Part shown: in pieces, positions 24,754-26,478 of the stretch
Position numbering within the stretch: the first letter of the stretch is position 1
Layout: every line of letters begins with the position of its first letter
NCBI GenBank assembly: GCA_964455155.1
Contig: CAYVYH010000013.1
Span: 1-26,478 of the forward strand
Source of the DNA: UBA8403 sp964455155
Lineage (GTDB): Bacteria; Bacteroidota; Bacteroidia; Cytophagales; Amoebophilaceae
DNA length: 26,478 bases
Direction: 5' to 3'
The notes under the pieces: model-generated
Databases searched by the model: none
What the model was told of the DNA's origin: nothing
Seen by the model: only the letters and a program-made list of their open reading frames with translations
Position numbers and translations under genes: made by a program

Positions 24754-25785
24754 CTAGACCATTAATACACCCTTATAGGCATCTAAGTTGCGTAATGCAA
24801 TGCCTGTACCGCGTACTACCGCTTGGAGCGGATTTTCGGCTACATGTACGGGCAGTTTAGTTCGTTGTGCTAATCTTTTGTCAAGACCTCTAAAAAGTGC
24901 CCCTCCGCCGGTGAGGTGAATGCCGTTATCATAAATATCTGCTGAAAGCTCAGGAGGGCATATCTCTAATGCCTTCAAAATGGCTTCTTCAATCTTAGAA
25001 ATGGACTTTTCCAATGCCAAGGCAATTTCTTGATGGTTGACCCGTACAACTTTGGGGATACCAGTCATCAGATCTCTGCCGCGCACTTCAAAGTCATCGG
25101 GAGATGTATCTAGCTCTTCCAACACAGCCCCCACACCGATTTTGATTTTTTCAGCGGTCCGCTCCCCGATGAGCAAATTATGCCTCCTTCGCATGTGGTC
25201 CAGGATGTCATTGCTAAAAAGATCTCCTGCAATCCGAATAGACTGATCGCATACAATACCTGACAGGGCAATGACAGCAATCTCCGTGGTGCCCCCCCCA
25301 ATATCTACAATCATAGACCCCACAGGCGCTTCTATATCAATACCAATACCAATGGCAGCTGCAATTGGCTCAGAAATCATATACACCTCCTTAGCACCCG
25401 TATGCTCAGCAGAGTCCCTGACAGCTCTCTTTTCTACCTCTGTGATCCCAGAAGGGATGCAAATAATCATTCTGTTCGCAAGTGGGGTCAAAAACCCCCA
25501 CTTGGTACTGTTAATCATCTTGATCATACCTCGAATCATGTGCTCTGCTGCATGAAAGTCTGCAATGACACCATCTTTTAAAGGGCGAATCGTCTTGATA
25601 TTATCATGCGTCTTTTCGTGCATTTGCATAGCCCTCCTGCCCACAGCAATCATCTTGTTGGTGATTCTGTCGATGGCTATGATCGAAGGTTCATCCACGA
25701 CTATGGTGTCGTTTTGTATAATCAAGGTATTGGCCGTTCCTAAGTCAACAGCAACATCATTATAGAGAAAACTGAACAATCCCAT
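24754..25785 (-). CDS. mreB: Rod shape-determining protein MreB (bacterial actin)
   Basis: 343 residues, normal length. The actin-fold motifs are clear: VAVDLGTANTLI (phosphate 1, about residue 11), GSMIVDIGGGTTEIAVI (phosphate 2, about 157), LTGGGALFRGLDKRL (adenosine region, about 293) and the ISEPIAAAIGIG hinge. MreB filaments under the inner membrane orient the RodA-PBP2 synthases. ATG 25785 gives MGLFSFLYNDVAVDLGTANT, an exact family start. First gene of the minus-strand wall cluster. In many Bacteroidota purH lies just upstream; it is absent here. Confidence 0.98.
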   Translation of the reverse strand: MGLFSFLYNDVAVDLGTANTLIIQNDTIVVDEPSIIAIDRITNKMIAVGRRAMQMHEKTHDNIKTIRPLKDGVIADFHAAEHMIRGMIKMINSTKWGFLTPLANRMIICIPSGITEVEKRAVRDSAEHTGAKEVYMISEPIAAAIGIGIDIEAPVGSMIVDIGGGTTEIAVIALSGIVCDQSIRIAGDLFSNDILDHMRRRHNLLIGERTAEKIKIGVGAVLEELDTSPDDFEVRGRDLMTGIPKVVRVNHQEIALALEKSISKIEEAILKALEICPPELSADIYDNGIHLTGGGALFRGLDKRLAQRTKLPVHVAENPLQAVVRGTGIALRNLDAYKGVLMV

Positions 25786-26115
25786 TTTTATATTTTTACG
25801 GTAAGCGTAACGTGCCTTTTGAAAGTATTGTCACAGATATCCTCAATTTATGGAAATTTCTCAGTCTTACCGCATAGAATTTGTTACATGCAAGACAACA
25901 GACAGCCCTCAGTACTCAGGCTGAGATGTCTAATCGAGTGAGTCAAGCAATCGCCGATTGCCTCTGTCAAGAAGAAACTGTAAAAGCTTGGCAACCAGAG
26001 ATTGAGGAAGGGGTGTTTCGTGCTTTGCGTTTCACTAATGTCAGCAATCTAGTAATACCAAACACCAGAAAATGAGATATCCACACCAACTCGATCTCAC
26101 AACGATGAGGAGCAT
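25786..26115. other. Spacer upstream of mreB with two short unrecognised frames
   Basis: The left part should hold the mreB promoter: on the minus strand TTG, 16 bases, then TACTTTCA loosely resembles the Bacteroidota TTG / TAnnTTTG pattern, but with mismatches. On the plus strand are two short frames: ATG 25850 to TGA 25924 (24 codons) and ATG 25926 to TGA 26075 (49 codons, containing QAIADCLCQEETVKAW). Neither is recognised and neither has a ribosome binding site. They could be fragments of one decayed gene separated by a frameshift, or chance. Confidence 0.35.
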
Positions 26116-26478
26116 ATGGATGGCTATGAGTTTCCTCACAGAACAGGTCTCCACAGTGCCGAGGACACCGTAGCAAAACCACATCAGCGCAACGCTGTGT
26201 ACTGCGGCAAGACTACACCAAAACAGCTCCTGCGCAGAGCGGAGGCGCAGCCTCCACAAAAAATTACCCCACCGCACAGCCCACCGCAGACGGAGGCAAG
26301 TACCCAAGTGCTAGAACTTCCGGAGACCAGCAACGCCGCGGTTGTGGCTGCCACTGCCACCGTCGTCGTGGACAAAGAGCCCCCCCGAGGAGAAACCCCC
26401 AACAACGACAGGCCATTTCCATTTGTTATCTACCAGCTCCCGGCACCGCGTAAAGGTCCATGGATTATCTGTATACAG
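26116..26478 (+). CDS. Unrecognised open frame running off the right edge (partial)
   Basis: From ATG 26116 the frame stays open for 121 codons to the window end; it is open from 26056, just after a TAA. AGGAG lies 3 bases before the ATG, one of the better ribosome binding sites in the window. The visible part (MDGYEFPHRTGLHS onward) is hydrophilic and low-complexity: a Pro/Gln/Thr-rich stretch near residues 50-72, then an Ala/Val/Thr run (AAVVAATATVVV), then RPFPFVIYQLPAPRKGPW at the edge, where a folded domain might begin. It has no signal peptide. I do not recognise the family. The DNA is about 63% GC at 26221-26400 (my count), far above the neighbouring mreB region, so long open frames arise more easily by chance here. 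It may be an accessory or transferred gene. Confidence 0.4.
   Translation, partial: MDGYEFPHRTGLHSAEDTVAKPHQRNAVYCGKTTPKQLLRRAEAQPPQKITPPHSPPQTEASTQVLELPETSNAAVVAATATVVVDKEPPRGETPNNDRPFPFVIYQLPAPRKGPWIICIQ

Noticed and set aside
26184..26405. Minus-strand Gly/Val/Cys-rich frame at the right edge that looks like a membrane segment
   Set aside because: It is the antisense of the Pro/Thr-rich plus-strand frame; such hydrophobic mirror frames are expected in GC-rich DNA, and it has no ribosome binding site. The plus-strand frame is better supported but also uncertain.
1..26478. CRISPR arrays, insertion sequences, retrons, toxin-antitoxin pairs
   Set aside because: I saw no regularly spaced repeats, no transposase or reverse transcriptase motifs, and no small paired genes of that kind on reading both strands.

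Overview
The window is a chromosomal segment of a Bacteroidota (Cytophagales-like) bacterium. Three things point there: SecA carries the Bacteroidota-type N-terminal insertion and lacks the C-terminal zinc-binding tail; the gene orders mreB-mreC-mreD-mrdA-rodA, rpsU-xerC and pheT-(coiled-coil gene)-zapA-6S-rny are typical of that phylum; and many genes lack a clear Shine-Dalgarno sequence. Wide gene-poor gaps, a decayed rny gene and single genes cut off from their usual operons suggest a host-associated lineage undergoing genome reduction. Amoebophilaceae (Amoebophilus/Cardinium) is a reasonable guess because cell-wall genes are kept, but the GC content (roughly 45-50% by eye) is higher than I would expect there, so the lineage is inference only.

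Left part (1-8750): lepA (minus) diverges from rplS, dapF, secA and a LolC/E-FtsX-type permease (plus), followed by tRNA-Ser(UGA). Middle (8750-14850): a secreted zinc-dependent S1/P1-nuclease or phospholipase-C-like enzyme (minus), a 721-base stretch without a recognisable gene, rpsT with a strong terminator, radC, then the tightly packed pheT / small coiled-coil protein / zapA cluster, followed by a 6S-RNA-like structure.

14851-16022 is a ruined RNase Y gene (rny): nearly every domain can be recognised, but it is split by two nonsense codons, about four frameshifts and a large in-gene deletion of the coiled coil. It is followed by an intact terminator, then rpsU, xerC and an isolated nuoM (complex I subunit M without its usual nuo neighbours).

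Right part (19023-25785) is one long minus-strand run: mreB, mreC, mreD, mrdA (PBP2), rodA, tpiA, rbfA. From mreC to rodA the genes overlap by a few bases, so the rod-shape elongation machinery is probably expressed as one unit. With dapF (meso-DAP for peptidoglycan) this supports a rod-type, DAP-containing peptidoglycan wall. The last ~360 bases are abruptly GC-rich (over 60% by count of three lines) and hold an unrecognised open frame with a good ribosome binding site running off the edge.

I see no CRISPR array, insertion sequence, phage or obvious new defence system. The most informative observations are the rny pseudogene beside a retained 6S-like RNA, the orphan nuoM, and the GC-rich open frame at the right edge.
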